The position numbers were made by a program, and so were the translations under genes. The notes below the pieces were generated by a model that did not search any database, was not told the origin of the DNA, and saw only the letters and a list, made by a program, of their open reading frames with translations. DNA of 64,000 nucleotides from Methanohalophilus mahii DSM 5219 (GTDB lineage: Archaea; Halobacteriota; Methanosarcinia; Methanosarcinales; Methanosarcinaceae), in NCBI RefSeq assembly GCF_000025865.1, contig NC_014002.1:310001-374000 (forward strand), read 5' to 3'. This document shows, piece after piece, positions 1-8,347 of the stretch (the first letter of the stretch is position 1; every line of letters starts with the position of its first letter).

Positions 1-1059
1 CCTCTTGATACAACATCCCATGAGATAGGGCTTGTTATTTCGGTATATACCATCTCCACTGCAATTTTCACTCTCATAATTGGACATTTCGTGGACCGGC
101 TGGATCGAAAAAAAGTACTGGTTCCCTGCCTTTTGATATATGGTTTGATGGGTCTGGCGAGTTTTTTTGCCACGGATTTGCAAACCCTTCTGATTCTGAG
201 ACTTTTGCAGGGTATGGGAGTAGCCGGAATGATGTCTCTTGCAATGTTGATTATCGGAGAAGCTTATTCTGGTAGTGAACGTTTGCATGCAATGGGTAGG
301 GTGAGTACGACGATAGCAATTGGTATAATTGCGGCTCCTCTTATTGGAGGTGGCCTGGCAATTGCCGGCTGGAACTATCCTTTCCTGTTCTATGCTCTTT
401 CCCTGCCCTTTGCAGTAATTATGTTCTTCCATCTGCCCGAAACAAGACTCCAAAACCTGGAAATCAATAAAAGAGGGTTACTGGATGCATTTGGTGCAAT
501 GCGGGATTTCCGTGTGGCCTACACAATATTTCTGGTTTTTGTGACATTTTTCCTGCTTTATTCAGTGGTAGTTTATGTGCCTTTTATGCTTAAGGAATAT
601 TTCGGATATACCGCAGATAAATCCGGAATTGTGCTTGCTTTTCAGGGAATTGCCGTTATTATTGTCGCTTCAAATGTACGCAGAATCGCCACAAAGTTTG
701 AGATGATTTCAATGATTGGTATTGGCTTTCTCCTTGTGAGTGTTGCTATATTGTTGCTGACACAGGTGAACTCTGTACTTCCTGTCTTTGCCCTTATGTT
801 CATTTTTGGCTGTGGCTATGGCCTTTCTCAGACAGTTATAGACGGGATGATCGTTCACATATCCCCGCCTCAGGTACGAGGGGGTGTACTTTCCATTCAT
901 AATTCCACAAAATATGTGGGGATGAGTTTGTCTCCTGCTCTGATGGGGATGGTTTACTTTTATTTTGGACTGCAAACTGTTTTTTTGCTTGCCGGTTTAC
1001 TGGCTTTGTTTGCTGGGATTTCTGTTTATATGGTGAGAGAATGGTTTGTTGATATCTGA
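1..1059 (+). CDS. MFS transporter, 5' end outside window
   Basis: This is a major facilitator superfamily permease, most likely a drug or metabolite exporter in the cytoplasmic membrane. The frame is open from base 1, so the true start lies upstream; a GTG at 91 is internal. The segment GHFVDRLDRKKVL (codons from about 82) is the MFS motif A loop between helices 2 and 3, so only about the first two helices are missing. The rest is a run of hydrophobic helices separated by short loops, ending in a basic-acidic tail. Substrate cannot be read from the sequence. It is followed by a 116-base gap before the next gene on the same strand. Confidence 0.85.
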   Translation, partial: PLDTTSHEIGLVISVYTISTAIFTLIIGHFVDRLDRKKVLVPCLLIYGLMGLASFFATDLQTLLILRLLQGMGVAGMMSLAMLIIGEAYSGSERLHAMGRVSTTIAIGIIAAPLIGGGLAIAGWNYPFLFYALSLPFAVIMFFHLPETRLQNLEINKRGLLDAFGAMRDFRVAYTIFLVFVTFFLLYSVVVYVPFMLKEYFGYTADKSGIVLAFQGIAVIIVASNVRRIATKFEMISMIGIGFLLVSVAILLLTQVNSVLPVFALMFIFGCGYGLSQTVIDGMIVHISPPQVRGGVLSIHNSTKYVGMSLSPALMGMVYFYFGLQTVFLLAGLLALFAGISVYMVREWFVDI

Positions 1060-1175
1060 ATTTAGTTAGGTTCGACAGTACAAATGGATATGGACTCGTT
1101 ATATTTATTAATCCAGTGAATTATTTATCATATCGATGTGCTCTGGATTTTACACTATCTTTTTGAGGAATATTC

Positions 1176-1952
1176 ATGGAGACTGATTCAGTACAGAAGA
1201 AACTGGCAGTACTTATCGATGCTGACAATGCACAACCTTCCATAGTGGAGGGACTTTTTTCGGAAATAGCCAAATACGGGATCGCAAGTGTAAAACGGAT
1301 TTACGGTGATTGGACGCGTCCCAACCTGAAAAACTGGAAGGACAGCCTGCTGGAACATTCCATCCAGCCGATGCAGCAATTCAGTTATACTTACGGGAAA
1401 AATGCCACCGACAGTTCCCTTATAATCGATGCGATGGACCTGCTTTATTCCGAGCCCCTAGATGGTTTCTGTATTGTTTCAAGTGACAGTGATTTCACAC
1501 GTCTTTCATCCAGGATAAGGGAATCTGGTCGTAAGGTCTACGGCTTCGGGGAACTCAAGACTCCAAAACCCTTTATTGCAGCCTGTGATAAGTTCATATA
1601 TACGGAAAACCTGCGTAAGGAGGAAGACATAGTAGATACAGTAGCTGAGTCACCAATGCAGGCTCCGGGGAAATGGGATACCAACCGTCTCAAAGGTGAC
1701 AGCAAGCTAGTTAAAATGCTAAGGGATGCTGTGGAAGATTCAGCTGAGGAAAGTGGCTGGGCCTTCCTGGGCAATGTGGGCAGCAATCTTGTGCAGAAAC
1801 AGCCGGATTTCGATCCTCGTAACTATGGTTACAAAAAAATGTGGGATATTTTCCGGGCAATAGATCTTTTTGATATCGATGAGGTCCGGGCGGATAATTC
1901 CAGCAATAACCGGTTGATTTACGTGAAGGATAAAAAAAGCGATGGGAAGTGA
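1176..1952 (+). CDS. NYN domain (LabA/DUF88) protein with OST-HTH/LOTUS domain
   Basis: This 258-residue protein starts with a NYN (PIN-like) nuclease domain at about residues 9-145. It shows the acidic LIDADNAQPS motif near the N-terminus and IVSSDSDFTRL around residue 105, which supply the metal-binding aspartates of this fold. After a polar linker, residues of about 170-250 (DAVEDSAEESGWAFL through NPRNYGYKKMWDIF-like pattern) match an OST-HTH/LOTUS winged-helix RNA-binding domain. Family knowledge suggests a metal-dependent RNase or RNA-binding factor in the cytoplasm. The exact substrate is unknown. It stands as a single transcription unit. Confidence 0.82.
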   Translation: METDSVQKKLAVLIDADNAQPSIVEGLFSEIAKYGIASVKRIYGDWTRPNLKNWKDSLLEHSIQPMQQFSYTYGKNATDSSLIIDAMDLLYSEPLDGFCIVSSDSDFTRLSSRIRESGRKVYGFGELKTPKPFIAACDKFIYTENLRKEEDIVDTVAESPMQAPGKWDTNRLKGDSKLVKMLRDAVEDSAEESGWAFLGNVGSNLVQKQPDFDPRNYGYKKMWDIFRAIDLFDIDEVRADNSSNNRLIYVKDKKSDGK

Positions 1953-1985
1953 TTTTCTTTTACAATCGCTTTCTTGAGCTGGTTT

Positions 1986-3152
1986 TTAGATGTTTGATAT
2001 GAAATTCTCGATTCTATCAAGAGCTTCTTTGATGTCTTCCCTGGAGGCTGCGTAGGCGCATCTGAGATACCCATTTCCGGCCCTGCCGAATACATTGCCT
2101 GGTATGGTAACAACCTGCTGCTGGTCGAGCAGTCTTTCGGCAAACTGTTCCGATGTCAGGCCTGTGGACGCAACAGAGGGGAATGCATAAAAGGCCCCGC
2201 CTGGGTTGAAACAATCCAGGCCGATATTATTGAATCCCTTGACAATAAGCCTGCGACGCCGGTTATATTCATTGACCATTTTCTCCACTTCTTCCTCACC
2301 ATTCTTGAGGGCCTCGATTGCTCCGACCTGTGCGGTAATCGGGGCACAAAGCATGCTATACTGGTGTATGCGCATCATGGCTGCTAACACCGGTGCAGGG
2401 GCAAGTGCATAGGCCATTCTAAAACCGGTCATCGAATATGCCTTGGAAAACCCGTTGAGGACTATGGTGCGTTGCCTCATGCCATCCAGGGAGGCAAAAC
2501 ATGTATGACGTGTGTCATAGGTCATTCTCTCATAGACTTCATCCGAGATGACCATTATATCATGTTCTTCCACTACTTCCGCGATGGGTTCCAGTTCCCT
2601 TTTATCCATCACGGCACCGGTGGGATTGTTTGGATAATTGAGCAGTATGGCTTTGGTTTTCGGAGTGATCGCCTTTTTAAGGTTTTCGGAAGTAAGTTTG
2701 AATTTGTCTTCCATGCATGTTTGTACAGGAACCGGATTTCCACCTGCAAAGATGACCGCCGGTGCATAGGCAACATAAGAGGGTTCCACAATTATGATTT
2801 CGTCACCCGGATCGGTGATGGCACGCACCGCCAGGTCAAGTGCTTCACTTACTCCCGATGTCACCAGTATTTCGCATGTAGGGTCATAGTACAATCCTTG
2901 CTTCTGGGTATAGGTTCTGGATATTTCGTCCCTGAGTTCTACAAGTCCATAGTTGGATGTATAGGATGTTTCTCCCTGTTCCAGTGAATGAATGCAGGCT
3001 TCCCGAATGTGCCAGGGGGTAATATAATCGGGTTCTCCAACTCCGAGGGATATCATGTCCTCATTGTCGGAGACCATGTCAAAAAAGCGGCGAATACCCG
3101 AAGGGGGCACCCTGTCCAGATAACTGGCTACAAAGCGTGAAGTGTCTGTCAG
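1986..3152 (-). CDS. Class I/II PLP aminotransferase (AspB-like), CTG start proposed
   Basis: This fold-type I PLP aminotransferase probably transaminates aspartate or an aromatic/branched amino acid. The PLP lysine lies in GFSKAYSMTGFR; LLNYPNNPTGAV and the conserved ISLGVGEPDYITPWHIRE are also present. The first canonical start, GTG at 3110, would remove the upstream in-frame residues TDTSRFVASYLDRV, which look like normal family N-terminus. An in-frame TGA at 3156-3158 bounds the frame, and the only well-placed initiator is CTG at 3152-3150. It lies seven bases after a full AAAGGAGGT Shine-Dalgarno (3166-3160 region). That gives 388 residues. It follows the Lrp gene by 14 bases, which suggests an operon with its own regulator. 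Confidence 0.85.
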   Translation of the reverse strand: MTDTSRFVASYLDRVPPSGIRRFFDMVSDNEDMISLGVGEPDYITPWHIREACIHSLEQGETSYTSNYGLVELRDEISRTYTQKQGLYYDPTCEILVTSGVSEALDLAVRAITDPGDEIIIVEPSYVAYAPAVIFAGGNPVPVQTCMEDKFKLTSENLKKAITPKTKAILLNYPNNPTGAVMDKRELEPIAEVVEEHDIMVISDEVYERMTYDTRHTCFASLDGMRQRTIVLNGFSKAYSMTGFRMAYALAPAPVLAAMMRIHQYSMLCAPITAQVGAIEALKNGEEEVEKMVNEYNRRRRLIVKGFNNIGLDCFNPGGAFYAFPSVASTGLTSEQFAERLLDQQQVVTIPGNVFGRAGNGYLRCAYAASREDIKEALDRIENFISNI

Positions 3153-3166
3153 TTCTCATACCTCCT

Positions 3167-3658
3167 TTAGGGGGAAACCGGCAGACGTTTTACATGTTCG
3201 GGCTCTTCCATGATCAACCCGTCTTCTTTGTATGTCTTGAGTACGAAATGTGTGGCAGTATTATGCACCTGTTCCAGAGTGGCTATCTTCTCTGCAACAA
3301 AAAAAGCGACCTGTTTCATGGATTTGCCACGGACTGTAAGGGCTATGTCATGTTCTCCTGAAAGCAGTCTGACAGAACGCACTTCGGGGAAACGGTACAG
3401 TCTTTCAGCGATACCCTGGTATCCCTGTTTGCGTTCCAGTGTCACTTTCAGTTCAATGATTGCATAGACATAATCTTCTCCTGCAAGTTCCCAGTCAATC
3501 ACTGTTTTATATTTGCGGATTATCTTTGCTTTTTCAAGCTGGTGAATCCGCTTCTGAACTTCTTCCGGAGTCATGTCAACAAGGGCGGAGATTTCCTCGT
3601 GAGTTGCCCTGGCATCATTTTCCAGAATCTCCAGTATATCCCTTGTTTTCCTGTCCAT
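3167..3658 (-). CDS. Lrp/AsnC family transcriptional regulator
   Basis: A 163-residue Lrp/AsnC regulator. Residues 1-60 form the winged helix-turn-helix (RDILEILENDARATHEEIS onward). Residues of about 70-150 form the RAM/AsnC ligand-binding ferredoxin-like domain, including VRSVRLLSGEHDIALTVRG. Lrp proteins usually sense an amino acid and control amino-acid metabolism genes. Here it sits between rps8e and the aminotransferase on the same strand, with the aminotransferase Shine-Dalgarno overlapping its stop codon. Control of the downstream aminotransferase is likely but inferred. A Shine-Dalgarno-like AAGGTGG precedes the ATG. Confidence 0.9.
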   Translation of the reverse strand: MDRKTRDILEILENDARATHEEISALVDMTPEEVQKRIHQLEKAKIIRKYKTVIDWELAGEDYVYAIIELKVTLERKQGYQGIAERLYRFPEVRSVRLLSGEHDIALTVRGKSMKQVAFFVAEKIATLEQVHNTATHFVLKTYKEDGLIMEEPEHVKRLPVSP

Positions 3659-3682
3659 GCTCTTTGAGCCACCTTTTTTTGT

Positions 3683-4060
3683 TTATTTTGTAAGGATTGC
3701 GTTGACAACGCCATCCTGGCCCGGGCGGCTGGTGATCCTGGCATCTCCAAGTTCGGTCTTGATAATGCTGCCCTTTGTGAGTATGTTACGCCTTACGTAG
3801 TGCTCGTTGGCTTCATTATCGGTAACATTCTCTATTGTAACTGCTGATGTCTTTCCGGTAGAGGGGTCGGTGACATTGGCAATTTTTTCCTGTAGAAGCT
3901 TTATTTTTTGGGCGCCGCCCCTGGTCTTTACGGATTTTCTTCTTGTTTCTGCGACATGTGTTGCTGCAGGTTCACTGCCGATTTCATATTTCCTTTTTCC
4001 GCGTGCTGTTTTTCTCTTGGCAGATGTGGCCGTTCTCTTTGATCTTCCCTGGGATATCAT
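3683..4060 (-). CDS. rps8e: 30S ribosomal protein S8e
   Basis: A 125-residue archaeal/eukaryal-type small-subunit ribosomal protein. The N-terminus ([20 protein letters not shown]) is very basic, and the conserved [20 protein letters not shown] and [16 protein letters not shown] segments are characteristic of S8e. The length is normal. A GAGG Shine-Dalgarno lies about eight bases before the ATG at 4060. It is the first gene of a possible rps8e-Lrp-aminotransferase transcription unit, with 24 bases to the Lrp start. The promoter is shared back to back with RNase Z. Confidence 0.95.
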   Translation of the reverse strand: MISQGRSKRTATSAKRKTARGKRKYEIGSEPAATHVAETRRKSVKTRGGAQKIKLLQEKIANVTDPSTGKTSAVTIENVTDNEANEHYVRRNILTKGSIIKTELGDARITSRPGQDGVVNAILTK

Positions 4061-4180
4061 GATTGGAACCTCTGTTTTGTGATTTAAGTATAATACTAAG
4101 CTTTGCTATTAGGAGAGTTCATTAATTGTAATATCGTATATGAACCTTTCGAATATAGACTTCTCACGAGATTGGATAAC

Positions 4181-4190
4181 CATAAATAAT
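4181..4190 (+). promoter_or_regulatory. TATA box for RNase Z
   Basis: An AT-rich cataaataat element lies about 25-30 bases before the ATG at 4213. This spacing would place transcription initiation at or next to that ATG, implying a leaderless mRNA. No Shine-Dalgarno is visible before either candidate ATG. Confidence 0.5.
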
Positions 4191-4212
4191 GCTTTTACTT
4201 ATGATATTTATT

Positions 4213-5127
4213 ATGCTTCGTGTAGTGTTCCTTGGTACAGGGGGAGCTCTCCCAACTGTGAACAGGAATCCCTCTTCTATTCTGGTAAACAGGGACGGGG
4301 AGTTGCTGCTTTTTGACTGTGGGGAGGGTACCCAGCAGCAAATGATGCGTGCCAGGACTGGCATGATGTCCCTATCTTCTATTTTCATTTCACATTTTCA
4401 TGCAGATCATGTGCTGGGAATTCCCGGCCTTTTGCAAACTCTTTCTTTCCACGGCAGGGATACTCCACTGACTATATATGGTCCCGTCTGGGTGGAACAA
4501 TTTGTAAAACTGGTCTCACTACTTGGCTACTGCCGATTGAATTTTGAGGTCAAAGCAGTACCCCTTGAAGCCGGGGATGTTGTCCAGCGAGAAGGTTATG
4601 TGGTCAATGCAATTGCAAGTGAGCACAGTGTTCCTTCTCTTGCCTATGCTCTTGTAGAAAATGAACGCCCTGGCAAATTTGACCGCCGTCGTGCTGAAGA
4701 GATGGGTGTACCTGTAGGCCCACTTTATTCCCGTCTCCAGAAAGGGGAATCTGTAGAAGTAAATGGCAGGATCATCCATCCCAATGAAGTGATAGGTCCT
4801 TCCCGTAGGGGGCGTAAACTCATCTATACTGGTGACACCCGTCCGTGTGAGGCCATTCTTGAAGCAAGTAAAAACGCTGATGTATTGATTCATGATGGCA
4901 CACTTGCACAGGAAAAAGCGGATTGGGCCCGTGAATCATTGCATTCGACAGCAAATGAGGCTGCGGATGTGGCAAAAAAAGCAGGGGTAAAGCGGCTCAT
5001 TCTGACCCATATCAGTTCGAGGTATACTGACGATTCTTCTGTACTTCTGGAGGAGGCAAAAGAAGTTTTTGAAAAAACCTGTGTGGCAGATGACCTGATG
5101 GAGTTTGAAGTCCTCTATGGGGAATAA
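4213..5127 (+). CDS. rnz: Ribonuclease Z (tRNA 3' endonuclease)
   Basis: RNase Z removes the 3' trailer of precursor tRNAs by zinc-dependent phosphodiester cleavage. The start at 4213 gives LRVVFLGTGGALPTVNRNPS immediately at the N-terminus, as in the family, and a length of 304 residues. An ATG at 4189 in frame would add an unusual eight-residue hydrophobic leader. The metallo-beta-lactamase motif HFHADHVLGIPGLL lies at about residue 62. The flexible-arm region with GRKLIYTGDTRP and the late LTHISSRYTDD motif complete the active site. The gene is preceded by a TATA element positioned for a leaderless transcript. Confidence 0.95.
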   Translation: MLRVVFLGTGGALPTVNRNPSSILVNRDGELLLFDCGEGTQQQMMRARTGMMSLSSIFISHFHADHVLGIPGLLQTLSFHGRDTPLTIYGPVWVEQFVKLVSLLGYCRLNFEVKAVPLEAGDVVQREGYVVNAIASEHSVPSLAYALVENERPGKFDRRRAEEMGVPVGPLYSRLQKGESVEVNGRIIHPNEVIGPSRRGRKLIYTGDTRPCEAILEASKNADVLIHDGTLAQEKADWARESLHSTANEAADVAKKAGVKRLILTHISSRYTDDSSVLLEEAKEVFEKTCVADDLMEFEVLYGE

Positions 5128-5145
5128 TGGGGCAGTCAGGTGTTT

Positions 5146-5409
5146 TTAAATGAAGGTCCAATCGATTTTCTCATCATTTTTGTCGTAAAGGGTAACTTCG
5201 GCCTGCATCTCTTCCATCTGGCTGGGTAATTCTCTAACTCCCAGATATAGGGTATCTCCTGGTCTCAAATCCCTTTTCGGATCAGTGCGGGCAAAATAAA
5301 CATTCCCTCCACTTTTTATTTCTTTGACCATTACTCCTTTCCATTTCAGGTTGTTTATTATGTTGACAACTTTGCACTCAAACCTGTCTGATTCTTCTAT
5401 TTCTGTCAC
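5146..5409 (-). CDS. Small unknown protein paired with AAA ATPase
   Basis: An 87-residue soluble protein that I do not recognise. It begins at GTG 5409, preceded by GAGGTGAC. It is rich in beta-strand-forming stretches (FECKVVNIIN, GVMVKEI, GNVYFARTD, RPGDTLYLGVREL), suggesting a small beta-barrel such as an OB- or TRAM-like fold; this is a guess from the pattern. It follows the AAA ATPase gene by 14 bases on the same strand and is almost certainly co-transcribed with it. A role as substrate adaptor or nucleic-acid-binding partner of that ATPase is possible but unproven. Confidence 0.72.
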   Translation of the reverse strand: MTEIEESDRFECKVVNIINNLKWKGVMVKEIKSGGNVYFARTDPKRDLRPGDTLYLGVRELPSQMEEMQAEVTLYDKNDEKIDWTFI

Positions 5410-5423
5410 TTTGTCACCTCTTC

Positions 5424-6527
5424 TCAGACGTAAAGGTGGGTATTTGTTTCCTTTTTCTGCAACCCTGACGCAGCTTTTTCAAAATAATGTGCTTCAACTT
5501 TTTCCATGTCATCCATTATTGCATTGTGAAGGGCACTTTTGAGAATTTTTTCCACAATATCTCTTCCCGAAAGGCCGTTGGTCAGTTTTGCAAGTTCATC
5601 CACGTTAGCTTCAGCTTTTATGGGGAATGTCTGTAGATTTAATTTTATTATTTCTTTTCTTTCCTCTTTACCGGGAAGTACAAACTCTATCTCCTCTTCA
5701 AAACGGCTCCTGACTGCCCCGTCAAGTACTGCTGTTCTGTTTGTGGCACAGATGGTGCATACTCCTTCACTTTGGCTGATGCCGTCCATTTCTGTGAGCA
5801 GGGCGTTGACGATCTCGGCTACATCGCCCCTGAGTTCCTGGTATCGCCTGTCAAGGGCAATGGCATCCAGCTCGTCTATGAAAATAATGCTGGGTGCAAG
5901 TTCACCAGCTTTTTCATATAGCTGGTGTATCTGTCTGGAACCTTCTCCCACAAATTCTCCTATAAGTTGTGTGGCTTTGATCGGGAGGAATGCCACATCA
6001 GTTTTATTTGCAAGAGCTTTTGCGACCATGGTCTTTCCTGTACCTGATGGTCCATGAAACAGGATGTTACGGGGTGCCCATTTGCCAAATCTCTCGGGCT
6101 CTTCCAGGTATCGCTCGATGAGCTTGCATTTGCGTTTTGCTTTAACCTGTCCTACTATATCATCAAATGCAATTTCCACGGGATATTCGATATCGGTTTT
6201 TTCTTTCTCTTCCTGATTTACTACAATTGTAGTGGATTGGCCTATTATTGTGTCTTCGGGCCTTACTTCCTGGATCCTGTATGCAAAATCAGGGAACATT
6301 CGTTGATCAAAGAGGTAATCGTTTTTTCGGGCAATGTAACCATTCCATTGCATTCTCGCGTAACATTCAAAGAGTTCTGGTTCTTCGATGCGCGGGTATT
6401 CTTCAATAATTCCACAGAGAGGATAACCAATAGGTTGCAAAATTACAATTTCTGCAGTAGCTTCTTTTGCCTCGATTGCTTCCTGGGGTATTTTTTTCAG
6501 ACTGGAACGTTGTGCGGATCTTGCCAT
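5424..6527 (-). CDS. AAA+ ATPase (COG1223-like, 26S regulatory subunit-like)
   Basis: A single-AAA ATPase of 367 residues. The first 130 or so residues form a non-AAA N-terminal region of unclear fold. The AAA module follows: DDIVGQVKAKRKCKLI box, Walker A FHGPSGTGKTMVAKAL, Walker [15 protein letters not shown], a second-region-of-homology segment RSRFEEEIEFVLPGKEER, and a C-terminal helical lid. It resembles archaeal predicted ATPases grouped as COG1223 rather than PAN or Cdc48, which lie elsewhere or have different N-domains. It likely acts as a protein or complex remodeler. GGAG precedes the ATG. It is followed closely by a small unknown gene. Confidence 0.85.
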   Translation of the reverse strand: MARSAQRSSLKKIPQEAIEAKEATAEIVILQPIGYPLCGIIEEYPRIEEPELFECYARMQWNGYIARKNDYLFDQRMFPDFAYRIQEVRPEDTIIGQSTTIVVNQEEKEKTDIEYPVEIAFDDIVGQVKAKRKCKLIERYLEEPERFGKWAPRNILFHGPSGTGKTMVAKALANKTDVAFLPIKATQLIGEFVGEGSRQIHQLYEKAGELAPSIIFIDELDAIALDRRYQELRGDVAEIVNALLTEMDGISQSEGVCTICATNRTAVLDGAVRSRFEEEIEFVLPGKEERKEIIKLNLQTFPIKAEANVDELAKLTNGLSGRDIVEKILKSALHNAIMDDMEKVEAHYFEKAASGLQKKETNTHLYV

Positions 6528-6900
6528 ATTTTCTCCTTTATGTCATATGGGTCGTGTTGCAGTATTAAAAGTTTATCCATAGGATTTGATGACTATCACA
6601 ATAATTACTCGCACTCATCTGATTGAAATAATAAAACATCTTGATTCCAGGAGAAATCATGTTGGTTCTGTTAGCAACGATTAATTTGATTTATAGGAAT
6701 ATATGAATTAATTTGGGTAACCTGTATGTCTGTTTTTATACAAAGAGTTTAGATTTATATATTGTATGCCTATTACTATATATATGAAAACATACTCTAC
6801 AACAGCTTAGCAATTTAAGTTATGATCAAATAAGTCAGGTATTTTCCGGGAAAAGGAAGTTATATCGATAATTATCAAATCATATTTAGAGGTTTAAAGA
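6528..6900. other. 373-base AT-rich intergenic region with divergent promoters
   Basis: This gap separates the divergent AAA ATPase and response-regulator genes. It is strongly AT-rich. Two TATA-like elements are visible, gatttatata near 6751-6760 and tatatatatg near 6777-6786, which could drive the rightward gene. GTATG at about 6764 and CATAC at about 6790 form a short inverted repeat. No open frame with family resemblance and no tRNA is seen here. Confidence 0.5.
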
Positions 6901-7266
6901 ATGGCCACAATTCTGGTAGTTGAAGACAATCCAATGAACATGGAACTTACAGTGGATTTGCTTGAATCTTACGGATATGAAGTAATGCAGGCAGAGGACG
7001 GTTCACAGGCTCTTGATGTTGTAGAGAAAAATACTTTTGATCTCATCTTACTTGATATGCAGCTGCCCAAAATGGATGGGCTTGAAGTTCTGGAAAAATT
7101 CAAAGAGATTGAAAATTCAAAAGATACGCCTGTAGTTGCATTGACAGCACATGCAATGAGGGGCGATGATAAGAAATTTATTAATGCAGGATGTGCGGGA
7201 TATATATCCAAACCAATCGATATACATGAATTCCAACAAACTATCTCATCTTATGTCGACAATTGA
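6901..7266 (+). CDS. Stand-alone response regulator receiver protein
   Basis: A 121-residue CheY-like receiver domain with no output domain. It carries the acidic pair in VVEDNPMN, the phospho-acceptor Asp in LILLDMQLPKMDGLE (about residue 53), the conserved Thr/Ser in VVALTAHAMRGD and the Lys in GYISKPIDIHEF. Such single-domain regulators relay phosphate from histidine kinases in methanogen signalling pathways. No kinase gene adjoins it; a PAS histidine kinase lies far away at about 52 kb. It appears to be a monocistronic gene with a long upstream region. A TAGAGG-type Shine-Dalgarno lies just before the ATG. Confidence 0.92.
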   Translation: MATILVVEDNPMNMELTVDLLESYGYEVMQAEDGSQALDVVEKNTFDLILLDMQLPKMDGLEVLEKFKEIENSKDTPVVALTAHAMRGDDKKFINAGCAGYISKPIDIHEFQQTISSYVDN

Positions 7267-7460
7267 TTGTAGCTATTCCGGGATTTCAACCTTGGATTAA
7301 ATGCTTTATGTAAGGGTTCCGCTCTTGCATTCATCACAATATATTTTCTGCATCTAATCTCTTTTCAATAAATATCTGACACTTTTTGCCAGGGATATCC
7401 AATACATTTCATGTACAGGGGTTTGTTTTTTCCTTTTCCAATAGTTTTAATATCTATGTG

Positions 7461-7470
7461 GCCTATAAAA
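7461..7470 (+). promoter_or_regulatory. TATA box for thi4
   Basis: The element gcctataaaa lies about 25-30 bases upstream of a GAGG Shine-Dalgarno at 7491-7494. That spacing fits a short-leader transcript starting near 7490 and favours the ATG at 7503 over the upstream ATG at 7470, which overlaps the element. Confidence 0.5.
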
Positions 7471-7502
7471 TGAGCAAATTAGCAGCATTTGAGGCAGGAT
7501 TC

Positions 7503-8279
7503 ATGGAACTTGATGAGAGAATTATTACCCGAGCGATAGTTGAAGAATTTACCAATGTTTTTCTGGACTATACTGATGTTGACGTGGCCCTGGTAGGGGG
7601 GGGTCCGGCAAACCTTGTTGCTGCACGTTATCTTGCAGAAGCAGGATTAAAGACTGTACTTTTTGAGAAGAAACTATCTGTGGGAGGCGGTATGTGGGGC
7701 GGTGGCATGATGTTCCCGCGTATTGTGGTCCAGGAAGAAGCGCGCAGGATCCTTGATGATTTTGATGTACCATATCATGAGTATGAAGAAGGTTACTATG
7801 TGGCAAACTCAGTTGGTACTGTGGGCAAACTTATAAGCGCAGCGGTTTCTGCAGGGGTTGAAATATTCAATCTGGTAAGTTTTGAGGATGTTATGATACG
7901 GGATAAAGATGAGGTATGCGGGCTTGTTATTAACTGGACAGCAGTTGAAATAGGCCGGCTTCATGTTGATCCTCTTACAATCCGTTCTCGCCTGGTACTT
8001 GACGGAACCGGCCACGAGGCTACTGTATGCAATACTGTGCAGCGCAAGATACCCGGGGCTTTTGGCGGTAAAGGGGTGGTGGGTGAAAAACCAATGTGGG
8101 CTGATACTGGTGAGCGTCTTGTAATGGAAAATACCCGGGAAGTTTATCCCGGTCTGATAGTTACAGGTATGGCTGCCAATGCCGTTGCAGGTTCTCCTCG
8201 CATGGGTCCTGTTTTTGGAGGGATGCTTCTTTCAGGCGAAAAGGCCGCACAGCTTGCAATTTCCCGTCTGAAAGACTGA
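7503..8279 (+). CDS. thi4: Thi4-family thiazole synthase, sulfide-using (His) type
   Basis: A 258-residue Thi4 homolog, which makes the thiazole moiety of thiamine from NAD, glycine and a sulfur source. The start at 7503 (ELDERIITRAI) has GAGG eight bases upstream and matches family length; ATG at 7470 is the alternative. The FAD/NAD-type GGGPANLVAARYLAE motif lies near residue 28, and GGGMWGGGMMFPR follows. In the segment VEIGRLHVDPLT the position of the sacrificial cysteine of yeast THI4 is histidine (about His154). This is the pattern known for methanogen Thi4, which uses free sulfide catalytically. A damaged thiL lies at 28.5 kb. Confidence 0.92.
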   Translation: MELDERIITRAIVEEFTNVFLDYTDVDVALVGGGPANLVAARYLAEAGLKTVLFEKKLSVGGGMWGGGMMFPRIVVQEEARRILDDFDVPYHEYEEGYYVANSVGTVGKLISAAVSAGVEIFNLVSFEDVMIRDKDEVCGLVINWTAVEIGRLHVDPLTIRSRLVLDGTGHEATVCNTVQRKIPGAFGGKGVVGEKPMWADTGERLVMENTREVYPGLIVTGMAANAVAGSPRMGPVFGGMLLSGEKAAQLAISRLKD

Positions 8280-8319
8280 TAATGGAGAAAAGTTTATTTA
8301 AGAGAAATACATGTATAGG

Positions 8320-8338
8320 ATGCCCTCGCGTAGGGCAT
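8320..8338 (+). other. Hairpin upstream of tRNA-His
   Basis: A perfect seven-base stem (ATGCCCT / AGGGCAT) with a CGCGT loop lies between thi4 and tRNA-His. No strong T-run follows, so it is a weak candidate for a thi4 terminator and may instead be part of the precursor tRNA leader. Confidence 0.4.
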
Positions 8339-8347
8339 TCTCAATAT

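Noticed and set aside
2472-2987. 171-codon plus-strand frame inside the aminotransferase gene
   Set aside because: Antisense shadow with no family pattern or ribosome-binding site.
5539-6626. Plus-strand open frames opposite the AAA ATPase
   Set aside because: Antisense shadows with unnatural Ser/Cys/Phe-rich translations and no start signals.
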